Under the pieces are notes generated by a model that saw only the letters and a list, made by a program, of their open reading frames with translations, was not told where the DNA came from and ran no database searches. 64,000 nucleotides of DNA from Paenarthrobacter sp. GOM3. GTDB taxonomy: Bacteria; Actinomycetota; Actinomycetes; Actinomycetales; Micrococcaceae. This document shows, one piece after another, positions 25,745-35,700 of this stretch (the stretch's first letter is position 1; each line of letters opens with the position of its first letter). Both the position numbers and the translations under genes were made by a program. The stretch covers positions 3,348,001 to 3,412,000 of the forward strand of contig NZ_CP136562.1 in the NCBI RefSeq assembly GCF_018215265.2, written 5' to 3'.

Positions 25745-27187
25745 CTACCGGCGGCTGGCTACCGCCTTCCGACGACTGGCCACTGCCAAGAAGAGACCCA
25801 TCAGGAGCATGGCTCCCGCCCACAGAACGAAGGTTTCGTTCAGCCCCGTCTTAGCCAGGGCGCTGGAGCCCTCGACGGCGGTCGAAGCCGCGGTGGTTGT
25901 CGCGCCCGTCGATACACCAGCGGCTACAACGGTGCCGGCTTGGGTGCCAGCGGTCGTAGCACTCCCGGTGGCGATGAGACCCGCGGTGTTGATGCCCGTT
26001 GTCGGAGTGCTCGTATTGTTCTCGCCACCGTTATCAAGGCCACCACCGGTCGGCGGGGTCACAACCGGAGGCGTGACAACAGGAGGGTTCACGACCGGCG
26101 GGGTTACAACGGGCGGGGTTACAACGGGAGGAGTCACAACCGGAGGGGTGACCGTGCCTACCGAACCGCCCCCAACGCCCACCGAGGTGGAACCAGTGCT
26201 GATGGGAGCCGTAATGGGGATGATCAGCTGAGTGCCCGAACCGATGCCCCCAGAACCATTGGTGGTACCGCCGGTGGTCGTGCCCGGCACGGTCCCACCT
26301 GTAGTGCCCGTACGAGTGGCTGAAGAATCACCCAGCACACCAGCCGACGTCGAACCCAAACTCACGGGAGCCGTAATCGGAGCAACAACCTGAGTCCCCG
26401 AACCAACACCATCCGAACCACTCGTCGAAGCACCCGACGACGAACCACCAGGCGCAGTGACGGCCGGGGAACCGGACGCACCGGAAGTAGCGGTCGAGTC
26501 GCCTCCGACACCCACAGCAGTGGCTCCGATGTTAACAGGGACCGATATCGGAGCCACTACCTGAGCGCCGGATGCAAGACTCTCTCCCCCCGACGTTGTT
26601 GCCTGCGCTGGCGCTGAAGCCGCTGGCGCAGGAGTTGATGCCGCTGGTGCTGAGGTGGCGGTTGAGTCCCCCAGGACACCCGCCGACGTCGACCCCACCG
26701 TGACGGGAACCGTCACCGGAGCAACCACCTGGGTGCCGGACGCAATCGCGCCGGCCCCGCTGGTGCTTGCTGCCGGCGTCGGACTCGTTGCCGCTGCTGG
26801 AGCGGCAGGTGTAGCTGAGCTCGTCGCAGTGGAACCCCCCAGCAGACCCACTGACGACGAGCCCAGGTTTATGGGCACCGTGACCGGAGCGACCACTTGG
26901 GTCCCGGAACCGATGCTGTTGGAGCCGCTGGTGTTGGCGGCGGGTGTTGCGCCGGAACCTGCAGCATGTGCTGGCGTGGCAGTGTTGGCTGCTGAGTTTC
27001 CCAGCAGGCCCAGCGAGGTGACGCCGAGATTGATTGGTGCTGTTACAGGCGCTGCCACCTGCGTTCCGGAGAGGACTCCGTCTTTGCCGCTGGTGGTGTC
27101 CGCGGCGTTTGCCGCGGTAGCGCTGAGGACGATCATGCCCCCGGCAAAGCATGTGCCGATGAGGCACTTGCGTATGGTCGTGTTCAT
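25745..27187 (-). CDS. Chaplin-like six-repeat surface protein with LAXTG sorting signal
   Basis: 480-residue secreted protein. A Sec leader (residues 1-29, ending ATAANA) is followed by six repeats, starting near residues 41, 95, 151, 207, 264 and 318. Each matches G-[TA]-Q-V-V-A-P-[VI]-[TS]-[VA]-P-x-x-x-G-x-[ST]-[SA]-x-G-[VL]-x-G, separated by Ala/Ser/Thr/Pro linkers. This resembles the Streptomyces chaplin core (VPVNxCGNxVxVxGLLNPAFGN) but lacks the cysteines. A Pro-Val-Val-Thr spacer (about 348-382) leads to the wall-sorting signal LAKTG (444-448), a hydrophobic span and RRKAVASRR. LAXTG is the class E sortase motif, also used by long chaplins. Probable role: surface coat or hydrophobic adhesin. 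No sortase gene is in the window. Confidence 0.82.
   Translation of the reverse strand: MNTTIRKCLIGTCFAGGMIVLSATAANAADTTSGKDGVLSGTQVAAPVTAPINLGVTSLGLLGNSAANTATPAHAAGSGATPAANTSGSNSIGSGTQVVAPVTVPINLGSSSVGLLGGSTATSSATPAAPAAATSPTPAASTSGAGAIASGTQVVAPVTVPVTVGSTSAGVLGDSTATSAPAASTPAPAASAPAQATTSGGESLASGAQVVAPISVPVNIGATAVGVGGDSTATSGASGSPAVTAPGGSSSGASTSGSDGVGSGTQVVAPITAPVSLGSTSAGVLGDSSATRTGTTGGTVPGTTTGGTTNGSGGIGSGTQLIIPITAPISTGSTSVGVGGGSVGTVTPPVVTPPVVTPPVVTPPVVNPPVVTPPVVTPPTGGGLDNGGENNTSTPTTGINTAGLIATGSATTAGTQAGTVVAAGVSTGATTTAASTAVEGSSALAKTGLNETFVLWAGAMLLMGLFLAVASRRKAVASRR
26048..26153. repeat. 15-bp tandem repeats coding for the Pro-Val-Val-Thr spacer
   Basis: About seven degenerate 15-base units (of the type GGCGGGGTTACAACG) encode repeated PPVVT in the chaplin-like gene. 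Copy number may vary between strains. Confidence 0.75.
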
Positions 27188-27286
27188 TGTGATCTTCTCC
27201 TGAAGGTCTTGTTCCCAGAGACGTCCGTTGATGGAACGTCCGAATGGCCGTTTGCCGCGTAAGTTTGTGCGGCCTGGTCAGGGAAA

Positions 27287-28372
27287 CTAGTCAGGAGAGG
27301 AGCCGGGGTCAAAACAAACCGGCTCCGGATGCTGCTCATCGCCGTCGGTAGAAAGACCAGGTAGAGCGTCAACGGGGACAATCATGGCCTCGTGCAAGAA
27401 AGCAGCGGCGGGGCTTGGTGGGCCATTTTGGGAGCTATTGGATCCGGCCCCAGCCACCCCGGCGGGTACCGCTTCGAGGGCAAGACGCGGGTCAGCGGGT
27501 GGATCTGGAAGCACCGCCGACGGCTGGACTTTAGTGACCGGGATGCTGCCCCGTGAACTGAGTACGTGGGATATCGACAGCACCGGCGGCACGCCAGTGG
27601 TGCTCAAAACAGATGCACGAACACGCTGACCAGTGGAAGTTGAAGCCTGGGGTCCGGCCGCCTGACTTGCCGCAACTGGTACCGCCGGAATGCCGACGGC
27701 GGAGCCTGGGATAGTGCCCGAGCCGGGCGTCACGGTTCCCGCCACTGAACCATCGCCGCTCAGCAGTGGAGGCAGGGTTGGTGCCATGGGCGGAATAGCG
27801 GGTCCGGCGGGCGGGGAAACACTGTCCACGGCGTCGACGATCGGTTGCAGTATGGGAGTGGTTACTTCGGTTACAGGTTCCAGCGCAACCGGCCTCAGAA
27901 CGTCGGTTACAGGTGGAACGAGCGTCTCAGCTGCTTCGTCAACACTTCCCGTGATCGGCACAACCACAGCGTTCACGATGCCGCCAGTTGTGTCACCGGG
28001 GACAAGCTGATTGGCCACCGGGATCGTCCCGATGATTTCATCCGCTGAGGACCCAGCCTGCTGCACGATAGGCGTCACTGCAGGAACATGAACAGAAATG
28101 GGTTCCGCCGGAATCACCTTTTTGACGGCAGCGGGCAAAGGCACACTCGGCACCGGAACGCTGATGGTTGGCGCGGTAGCGTTTTTCGCGGTGGCGGTTA
28201 CTGACGAGACCGTTGAGCTGACTTCGCCAAGAAGTGAATGGCTGACTTGTTGGCCTGAGTCGGCACTTGCCGAGGCTGCAGAAAGGGCCATCCAGATTGC
28301 CATACCCGCTCCAGCGACCATGACAGAGCGGAGAATGCTGGTAGCACGCGGAAAAACGCGTGAACCCTTCAT
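27287..28372 (-). CDS. Secreted hydrophobic Pro/Val-rich protein of unknown function
   Basis: 361-residue protein starting MKGSRVFPRA; GGGGGTG stands seven bases before this ATG. A leader to about residue 36 (MAIWMALSAASASA) is followed by a low-complexity mature part rich in Pro, Val, Ala and Ser with repeated short hydrophobic beta-prone pieces (PVPSVPLPAAV, HVPAVTPIVQQ, PIVDAVDSVSPPAGPAIPPMAPTLPPLL). No known domain was recognised and no sorting signal is seen. It lies next to, and on the same strand as, the chaplin-like gene (99-base gap), so joint surface function and possibly co-transcription are likely. Confidence 0.75.
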   Translation of the reverse strand: MKGSRVFPRATSILRSVMVAGAGMAIWMALSAASASADSGQQVSHSLLGEVSSTVSSVTATAKNATAPTISVPVPSVPLPAAVKKVIPAEPISVHVPAVTPIVQQAGSSADEIIGTIPVANQLVPGDTTGGIVNAVVVPITGSVDEAAETLVPPVTDVLRPVALEPVTEVTTPILQPIVDAVDSVSPPAGPAIPPMAPTLPPLLSGDGSVAGTVTPGSGTIPGSAVGIPAVPVAASQAAGPQASTSTGQRVRASVLSTTGVPPVLSISHVLSSRGSIPVTKVQPSAVLPDPPADPRLALEAVPAGVAGAGSNSSQNGPPSPAAAFLHEAMIVPVDALPGLSTDGDEQHPEPVCFDPGSSPD

Positions 28373-28644
28373 CTCGACACCCCCAGGTAGTCGCGAACCA
28401 ACGGTCGCCTTCATCCTAGGACGGACCCAACCAATTAGTCCATGGCTGGGAGTAAAGAAAATCGTAGTCATACGACGGCGGGACTCGCACATGCTCGCTG
28501 CCCCATCGACGTGCGATCCCAAAATAGGTGAACTCTTTACCTAATTCGACAAATCTATTGTTTAAGCCTATTTCCGGCCTGTACCGTGAGCGCCATCGTA
28601 AGCAACTTACGAGGTCGTGTAAGACATTCTGGGGAGATAACTAC
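28373..28644. promoter_or_regulatory. Divergent intergenic region of two secreted-protein genes
   Basis: 272 bases without a gene, AT-rich for this window near 28540-28570. It holds the inverted repeat CGTAAG-caa-CTTACG (28597-28611), about 35 bases before the rightward start, and the ribosome site GGGGAG at 28631. Promoters for both directions must lie here. Confidence 0.5.
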
Positions 28645-29907
28645 ATGAAGCGTTCGCATGTTGCATTAATGGGGGCACTAGCACTCACACTAGCCGGACC
28701 GGTCTCACCGGCTCTTGCTGCCACTACACCAGCGCAAGTAACTACCGGTTTTTCCGGAACGGCGTATGGTTCCTACATTTTCAATGCCGACAAGACTCTG
28801 ACGTCTGGCCCAACGGCGAGTTCAAGCATCAGTTGCACCGGTGCCACCGGAAAAACGTCATCAAACACGGCAGCGGCACTCACCGTCCCCGCCGTCGGAA
28901 ATGTCGGCTCGGCGTCAACCACTGTGAAAAGCCTGCTAACAGCCACAGGCAAGCGGATCGAAAGCAAATCAACGATTAACGGAACCAATCTGTTGGGTGG
29001 GCTGATCACCGCTGGTGCCATCACGTCGGAGAGTTCGGCGGACAAGAATACAGCCGGCGCCTTTGCCGGAACGAACAAGACCACCATCGCTGATTTGAAG
29101 GTTTTGGGTGTCGCGGTGGGGGCCAATCCCGGCGCTAACACGGTGCTCGACCTCACGGTGCCGTTAGTGGGTTCGGTTGGCAAGATCACTTTGAACGGGC
29201 AGGAAAAGAAGTTGGTTACCGGGGGCTATCAGGTATCGACCACGGCGCTCCGTGTCGAAGTCCTGAAGACCGGGCTGCCGGGGCTCAAGGTCGGAACCGA
29301 TATTCGTCTGGGTGTCAGCACAGCCAACCTTACGGCCCCGCAGTCGGGCTATCTCCTGGGCACGGGTTTTGGCAGCAGGGCAATTCTGGCTTCAGGACTG
29401 CTCAACTCCGGGCCTACAGCCGTTGCTTACCTGTGGTGTGGGGGCGGGACAACGACCGCAAACGTGGCCGGAACCACCATCCCCGGCCTGGCAACCACAG
29501 GAGCATCCTCGACGACGGCGAGCGGCGTCCTGAGTCCGCAACCGAAGAGCACGGTCATTAACTCCCTCGCCGGACTCAATGTGCTGAACGGGCTGATCCG
29601 GGCAGATGCAATCAAGGCTGAGACGAGCGCAACCCTAGCGCCCGGTGCCACGACGGCCACCTTGACGGATACATCCGCCTTCACCAACCTCAGGATTACT
29701 GGGCTCCCGGCCATCAATGCTTCGGTCGCACCGAACACAGTGGTGCAAGTGGCGGGCCTCGGCCAGGTCACCCTGCACAAGGTCAGCAAATCATCGACTG
29801 CCATCATTGTCACGATGATCGATGTGGTCCTTAGCCAGCCAATTGGCGCATTGCCCACAGGATCGAGAATCCAGATCGGCTACTCCAGCACGGGCGTTGG
29901 ACTTTAG
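28645..29907 (+). CDS. Secreted protein with two repeated halves (choice-of-anchor P-like)
   Basis: 420-residue exported protein starting MKRSHVALMG after GGGGAG at eight bases. Leader to about residue 25 (GPVSPALA). The mature protein contains two related domains of about 170 residues. Each begins with a G-x-G/A-[YF]-G-S segment (GTAYGSYIFN and GTGFGSRAIL), then a SGPTA...C block, a T-[IV]-PGL/AVG block and LNG/NLLGGLI[TR]A-AI-ET/ES-S. This layout recalls actinobacterial choice-of-anchor P family proteins, but no C-terminal anchor is present. One Cys in each repeat may form a disulfide. Function unknown; the context is a surface-protein cluster. Confidence 0.78.
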   Translation: MKRSHVALMGALALTLAGPVSPALAATTPAQVTTGFSGTAYGSYIFNADKTLTSGPTASSSISCTGATGKTSSNTAAALTVPAVGNVGSASTTVKSLLTATGKRIESKSTINGTNLLGGLITAGAITSESSADKNTAGAFAGTNKTTIADLKVLGVAVGANPGANTVLDLTVPLVGSVGKITLNGQEKKLVTGGYQVSTTALRVEVLKTGLPGLKVGTDIRLGVSTANLTAPQSGYLLGTGFGSRAILASGLLNSGPTAVAYLWCGGGTTTANVAGTTIPGLATTGASSTTASGVLSPQPKSTVINSLAGLNVLNGLIRADAIKAETSATLAPGATTATLTDTSAFTNLRITGLPAINASVAPNTVVQVAGLGQVTLHKVSKSSTAIIVTMIDVVLSQPIGALPTGSRIQIGYSSTGVGL

Positions 29908-29951
29908 GGCCCGCACCTAGACCGAGCGCCCTCACCACTGGGCCTAAACAC

Positions 29952-29989
29952 CGAACGGTCCGTCACCACGTAGGGTGACGGACCGTTCG
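29952..29989. terminator. Bidirectional terminator
   Basis: CGAACGGTCCGTCACC (29952-29967) pairs with GGTGACGGACCGTTCG (29974-29989), 16 bases, around a six-base loop, followed by TCTGTTT. It ends the secreted-protein gene and the convergent metallo-hydrolase gene. Confidence 0.88.
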
Positions 29990-30019
29990 TCTGTTTCGGG
30001 GCTGCGTTCGACGGCGGGC

Positions 30020-30910
30020 TCAGGAAGGATACGAACCAGTTTTTCCTGGACCGAAGTCGGGGGTGCCCAACGATGCCCGTCCCGAAGAGTTGGTTTCCTG
30101 CAACCGCTTGATGAACCAGCGGGATTGTTCGGGACCATATGGCAGGACAGGAATGGCTTTGGTTGCGTCGGAGGGCATGTCACGAATCGACTGCGTGGCC
30201 TGCCGCACGGCGGTGCTCATGGTGTTTGCCATGGTCTTCACGAACTGATCGCTCGCAGGCTCGCCGTGGCCCGGAACGAGGTGCTCGTAGCGGTGGCGTA
30301 GGGCCGAGATGTGCCGCAGGGCGTCGGCCCATTCTTCCGGGTATGAATCTTCGAAGGAGGGGTGCGCACCATGTTCCACAAGGTCGCCGACATACAATGT
30401 CGAGCTGGTCCCTACCAGCAGATCGCCATCCGTGTGGGCCCTGCCCAGGTAGAACAGCGTCGCGGTGATTCCGCCGAGGTCAACCAGCACGGGTTGGTCG
30501 TAAACAAGTGCGTTGGGTACCACGATTTCTACGGCGTCACCCTCCCCGGCTGCCATCTCAGGTTCATTGGTAGCGACGAAGCGGCGCTGGTTATCAGCGT
30601 CTTTTTCAATAGCCGCCGCACAGTTTGCGTGGGCCCAAAACTCCGTGACCCCGTCGTCCGCAAAAACTGCGTTCCCAAAGAAGTGGTCGTAGTGGGCGTG
30701 GGTATTCACCACCACCAGCGGCAGCTGGGTCTTTTCACGGACTGCATCGAGGATCTCGCGACCTTGGCGTGGGCCGCAGCCGGTGTCGATGACCATGGCG
30801 AGCTCGGAGCCCACCACGAGCCCGGTGTTGAGTAACGAACCCTCGGTTTTCAAGACGTAGTTGTCCGGTCCGAGTTCTAGCCAAGCTGACAATGCGTTCT
30901 CCGTATCCAA
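30020..30910 (-). CDS. MBL-fold metallo-hydrolase
   Basis: 296-residue cytosolic hydrolase of the metallo-beta-lactamase fold with two-metal ligands in NTHAHYDH, the middle histidine in GRAHTDGD, the bridging Asp in VGDLVEHG and the last His in VPGHGEP. The C-terminal 70 residues form a helical tail. The substrate is not evident; the family includes quorum-quenching lactonases, glyoxalase II and beta-lactamase-like enzymes. It ends at a strong terminator and lies just downstream of the pyruvyl transferase gene on the same strand (95-base gap). Confidence 0.88.
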   Translation of the reverse strand: MDTENALSAWLELGPDNYVLKTEGSLLNTGLVVGSELAMVIDTGCGPRQGREILDAVREKTQLPLVVVNTHAHYDHFFGNAVFADDGVTEFWAHANCAAAIEKDADNQRRFVATNEPEMAAGEGDAVEIVVPNALVYDQPVLVDLGGITATLFYLGRAHTDGDLLVGTSSTLYVGDLVEHGAHPSFEDSYPEEWADALRHISALRHRYEHLVPGHGEPASDQFVKTMANTMSTAVRQATQSIRDMPSDATKAIPVLPYGPEQSRWFIKRLQETNSSGRASLGTPDFGPGKTGSYPS

Positions 30911-31005
30911 TGCAATCCGGCGATGTTCAGGCCTCTACTCTACCCACGGAAACCGGGGGAAAGCTGGAAGACGGGCGGATAGCTGCACTCGAAGGGTGGT
31001 TCCCC

Positions 31006-32559
31006 TCAGGATCGGAGAAGGCGCAGACGCCGGGCCAGCCGAACCACCTTGGAGGACTCCAACGCTTCGAGCTGTTGCTCGAGCTGACTTACCTCAGTCT
31101 CGACAGCAGTCACCGCGCCCGACATTGCCTCCAGCGCGACGCGTAACCTCTCGCGCTCGGCTTCCGCTGCGGCCAGGGTTGCCGTGGTGTCCTCCAGAGC
31201 GTGCTCCAGCCGGTAGAGCTCCACGGACTGGTGCCCGATATGAGCCTCGTTGTTGGCCGTAAGCTTCGCTGCTTCAGGGTGTTCACCAGAGTGAAGCTCC
31301 GGAAAAATCGGTTCGGGGATTTCAAGAATCGGAGCGCCCGGGGTCGCTCCCTTCACGGTTTCGACGACGGTGTCCCACCAAGCGCTTTGAAAGTCGGCTT
31401 GTGATGGGCTAATGGTGTTCAGGTAATCCCGGATGTCATCGCGGCGACCCCACAGTTCGTCCACGAAATCATTGAATTCAGGAGTGACTACGTGCCGGAG
31501 TGAGCGCATCGTGTGGCCGAGACCCCAGTTCGCCAAGGCGCCGCCAAGACGAACCTCTCCGTAGTAGTCCACGGCCAGGGCGAGGCAGGGCACGCCCGCT
31601 CCGAGGGCGAAAACAATTGGGTGGTACCGGCTGGCGACCACGAACTCAGCCTGTGTTGTCAGGGTGGCAGCTTCCTCGGCAGAGAACTGTCCACAGACGG
31701 TGACGTTCTTGGCCCGCATCCTGCGCTGGATGTCCGCGTGCATTTCGATGTCGATGTCGCGGTTTCCCGGACGGGACATGTGCGGAATCATGACGACATC
31801 AAGGCTGCCCGGTCCTGCAATCCTGTCCAGAATGTCGGCAACCCGCTGGTTGAAATCGTTTCTGTCCATGGCGCCGGTCCCTGGCGCGAAGCTGGCGACC
31901 AGATAGGGACGTCCAGGCTTCGGCTGGTACGACGGTTCCGCCGATAGGTAGCCCGCGCCCTCGGGGCTCGCTTTGAGGAAGCTTGCATCGTCCAAGGTCA
32001 AGCCGGTCTGGAGGCCGGCTTCATTCAGCATTTCCAGCGACGTGCTCTCACGCACGCTTGCCAGCGCGGCCGACCGGAAGAGTTCAATAGCCGTGTCATA
32101 GTCCGGACCGGTGAGGACAGGGCCGACTGTTTGCCCGGAGATGACGAGAGGCTTTCCCAACGACTCTGCTATAGCGCCGAGTGCAGCACGCTCATAGAGC
32201 AACCAACCGAAGGGGGAATTCATGTTGCCGCCGCCGGCAATGACCACGCCGTCGGACTCGCCAACGGTCTTGATGAGCGCATGCACTTGGTCGTCTGCCG
32301 GTAGAGCGTCCACATCCCCGTCCAAAACGGCGCGGATTTCTTTCAAATACGTCTCGCGGCGATGGGGTGGCCATGGGAATTCGAGCGTCTTGACTGCTGC
32401 CGTGCCGTAGAGGCGGGCGCTCTGTTCAGGGTTGCGGGAGAGCAGGACGATGTCCGAAACTCCCCGGGCCTGCAGTTCATCCACCACCGCGTGGGCCATC
32501 GCCTCATCGCCCACGTGGTAGACGGATTGGCCGATATCTCCCAGAACTACAACTCGCAC
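31006..32559 (-). CDS. Polysaccharide pyruvyl transferase (CsaB-like) with C-terminal coiled coil
   Basis: 517-residue enzyme of the family that adds ketal-linked pyruvate to wall polysaccharides from phosphoenolpyruvate. The N-terminal Rossmann-like half has LGDIGQSVYHVGDEAM and GVVIAGGGNMNSPFG followed by KPLVISGQTVGP. The second half has ASFAPGTGAMDRNDF, VVMIPHMSRPG and the family's ASRYHPIVFALGAGVP (conserved SRxH). A glutamate/alanine-rich coiled coil (about residues 440-500) ends in RLARRLRLL. In firmicutes CsaB pyruvylates the wall polymer that SLH domains bind. Here SLH-like proteins are encoded on both sides, so an analogous role is inferred. Confidence 0.85.
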   Translation of the reverse strand: MRVVVLGDIGQSVYHVGDEAMAHAVVDELQARGVSDIVLLSRNPEQSARLYGTAAVKTLEFPWPPHRRETYLKEIRAVLDGDVDALPADDQVHALIKTVGESDGVVIAGGGNMNSPFGWLLYERAALGAIAESLGKPLVISGQTVGPVLTGPDYDTAIELFRSAALASVRESTSLEMLNEAGLQTGLTLDDASFLKASPEGAGYLSAEPSYQPKPGRPYLVASFAPGTGAMDRNDFNQRVADILDRIAGPGSLDVVMIPHMSRPGNRDIDIEMHADIQRRMRAKNVTVCGQFSAEEAATLTTQAEFVVASRYHPIVFALGAGVPCLALAVDYYGEVRLGGALANWGLGHTMRSLRHVVTPEFNDFVDELWGRRDDIRDYLNTISPSQADFQSAWWDTVVETVKGATPGAPILEIPEPIFPELHSGEHPEAAKLTANNEAHIGHQSVELYRLEHALEDTTATLAAAEAERERLRVALEAMSGAVTAVETEVSQLEQQLEALESSKVVRLARRLRLLRS

Positions 32560-32642
32560 GATTCCCCGGTGTTAGATCACAAAAAACATATTCCAGCCTA
32601 CCGGGTCAGCCCACGGTCAGCAGACACGCACCAGCCAACAAA

Positions 32643-32681
32643 AGAAGGCATGACCCCGCAACTGGCGAGGTCATGCCTTCT
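32643..32681 (-). terminator. Terminator of the SLH-Ig surface protein gene
   Basis: AGAAGGCATGACC (32643-32655) pairs with GGTCATGCCTTCT (32669-32681). Read leftward the stem runs into TTTGTT, 30 bases after the stop codon. Confidence 0.85.
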
Positions 32682-32711
32682 CAGGGTGCTGAAACTACCA
32701 GCGAATAACCA

Positions 32712-35700
32712 TTAGGGCGTCTTGGAAAGGAAGTTCTGCACGTTCTGCAGAATCGGCGCTCTTGTGTCGTACTCGAGGTAGTTGATATCCATGAGAACCA
32801 CCACTCGGCCTCGCTTGGACTTCATATCCGCCTCTGACCAGACGCCGCCCACAACAGTGCTATCGCTCCGGGCGAAGACGTTCCGTGCATCGACTCCCCC
32901 AAGCCCGCTGATTGCTCCCGGAGCAAGAGGTTCAAAAGCAGACAAAACATTCGGGGCCTTTGAGATCTGGTTGGTTGCTGCCGGGTTGAACGTGTACGGA
33001 CCATCAACGTCCCCTTGCCTACCCACTACAACATCCTGATCGATGAGAACCTGTCGCAGAACTCGTTGCACAGTGTCGTTCACGGCCTCGCAACAAGGCC
33101 GTTCACCCGTAAGGTAAGCCGCGCCGCCGTCGATAATATAGCCGGCAACCTGCTGTTCCTCAGCCGCAGTCCATCCGTTGTATGACGGGTTCCAGATGGA
33201 TTTGTAGGTGCCCAGATCTGCGGGAAGCGTCTCGGACACTACAACGTCCGCTCCGGCAGCCCGGAGGGTTTGGGCGACGTTGGCCACCCCATAGCCTTCG
33301 TCAGTAGAGCCGTACACAAGGACCTTGTTGCCGCGCACGGGCTTAGGGTTCACCACCAGGGACAAGGCCGCAGCAGCAGATATGCCCCGACTGTCGGTCA
33401 CGTTGATCGTCATGGCCGTTGTGCCTGCAGCCGACGGAGTTCCGGTGACGACGCCGGTTACGCCGTTCAACGAAAGTCCCGCGGGCAGGCTTCCCTTGGA
33501 TATCTTCCACGCGTACGGTGCTACGCCTCCAATGGCTCCAAGGCCAATCTTGTACTGCTTGCCGACGACAGCTCCCGGCAGGCTCGTGGTAAGAATCTTC
33601 AGCGGCTCAATCTTTGGAGCTACTTCGGGCTCAGGAGCGCCAGGCGGCTGCGGCTTCGCGGACCACGTTGCGATGGTCTTCTCAAATATGGAGCCTGAGT
33701 ACACCGTCAATTTCGCCGGTGAATCCTCCCAGAAGCAGAACGCACAAGCACCCAGTTCAACACCGGCTGAAGCTTTGAGCTCAGCCATGGGGTCCTCGGT
33801 GGGGTGGAAGCCGGCCTCCAGGGAAGCTTCGATCTTGCCTGTGATTCCTACGATGTCCATCCATGTGATGCGGGTATCCAAGGCGCCCGTCAGGGTCGCA
33901 TCGATGCCTGAATCACTGGAGAGCGCAAGAGGTTCATGTTCGGTGCTGCATGACGCTGAGCGGCTTTCCTGCTGGTCCCTCCACTGGTACGAGGTGCCAC
34001 ATTTCAGTACAACAGAAGCGCTGATATCCAACTTGCCGGTGACTTCGAACGTGATGCTCGGCTGCGCGGCCATGACAATCGCGCCTGCACCTGAGGGGAC
34101 GGTTACCTTCACTTCAGGCACCGTCATGGTGCATTTGCCTTCGCCTGAAACTGCTGCACCCATGTTGACGGTTATTGATCCGTCGATGTTCGCCTGCATG
34201 AGGTGAAGACCAAACCAACCCCACTCCGCGTAGACAGACGGCTCCAGGTCGGGAGTAACGGACAATCCTTTCAGGTCTGCTGTGGCTCCGCGATCACATT
34301 CCATTTTCGGCTTGACCGCGCTCAAAGTTTCCTGAGGCGTAGCCAGAACCGGCGGTGCCTCAGCCTGCTGGACGGACGCGCCCGCTGTGGTGAAGTGAAC
34401 AGTTCCTTCGGAATAGGCCGAGGAAAGATTGCCGGGTGAGGTCTTGATTAGCTTGGTGCCGGCAGTCGTAACGCTCACGTCATCTGCAATAAGGACTGCT
34501 CCGGACTCTACGTTGGCCCAGGGGGCCAGCGTCAGGACCTGCCCCTTAGCCACAACGATGTCTGTCAGCTCGATTGATGTGATCTTCTTGGTGGCGGGGT
34601 CTCTTGTAATCGCAACGATGTTGTTGCCTGGTACGTGGATGGTGTCCTGCTTTGGAACTACGACTTCACATGGCTTTCCGACGCATTCCTCCGGAGCGGA
34701 CTGAGGTACGTCGAGGGTCAGCGTACGCGATACGGTCATGCCTGAGGAGTCCGTAGCCGTCACAGTGACTGGAGTGGGGCCTGTGACGGTGGGCAGCCCT
34801 GTGATAGCCCCATCAGGTGAGATGATGACTCCTTGCGGTAAGCCTTGTGCCTTCCACACCAGCTCTCCGAAACCTCCTGCCCCCTTAAGCTGGTCAAGGT
34901 ACTTGACCCCGGCAATGCCGTCCATCAGCTGTTCGTTCGTGATGGTCAACGGGCTCTTGAATTGCTGGAATCGATACATGAATGCTGCCATGGCATCCCG
35001 GTTCACCGACTGCAGTGCCCTATAGGTCCTGGTGCCGTTGGATTCAATCCAACCGGTGCTGATTCCCCAGTGGGAGAGCCATGTCATTTCCTTGTAGAAC
35101 TGCTGCGTCTTGGTGATGTCAGCAAAAGGCGTTGTTGCTGGTGCCGTGTAGTCCGGGCTACCGGCTAGCCGGTAGAGGAATGCTGCCATGGCATCCCGGT
35201 TGACTGGCAGGGTTGCACGGTACGTCTTGGTCCCGTTCGCTTCCGTCCAACCAGTACTGATGCCAGTTGATGCCAACCAGGCCATTTCCTTGTAAAACTG
35301 CTGTGAAGTGCTCACATCAGCAAATGGCGAGACCTTTGGCGGGACAAATCCGGGGCTTCCTGAAAGGCGGTACATGAATGCCGCCATCGCATCCCTATTA
35401 ACGGGCAAGAGGGCGCGGTATGTTTTGGTCCCGTTCGCTTCCGTCCAACCAGTACTGACCCTTGCAGAAGCCAACCAGGCCATTTCTTTATAGAACTGTT
35501 GCGACGTGGCGATGTCCGCGAACGGCGATTTTACCGGCGGCTTGAAATCCTGCGAAGTGTCTTGAATGACAGTTTCCGCCGGTTGGTCAGCTACAGTCGC
35601 CGGTGCCGTAACGGGCGGTGTTTGGTTTGTGGCTGGCGATGCTTGGGCCGGGACAAGGCCCGCCAACATGAGCACCGAAAGGGCAAGGCTCACCCCGGGA

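Noticed and set aside
25599..25823. N-terminal extension of the MFS transporter
   Set aside because: It would cross the hairpin and the end of the chaplin-like gene, and the first membrane span follows the downstream ATG.
26048..26153. Tandem 15-bp units considered as a CRISPR-like array
   Set aside because: Units are contiguous without spacers and in frame with a coding region that gives a regular Pro-Val-Val-Thr repeat.
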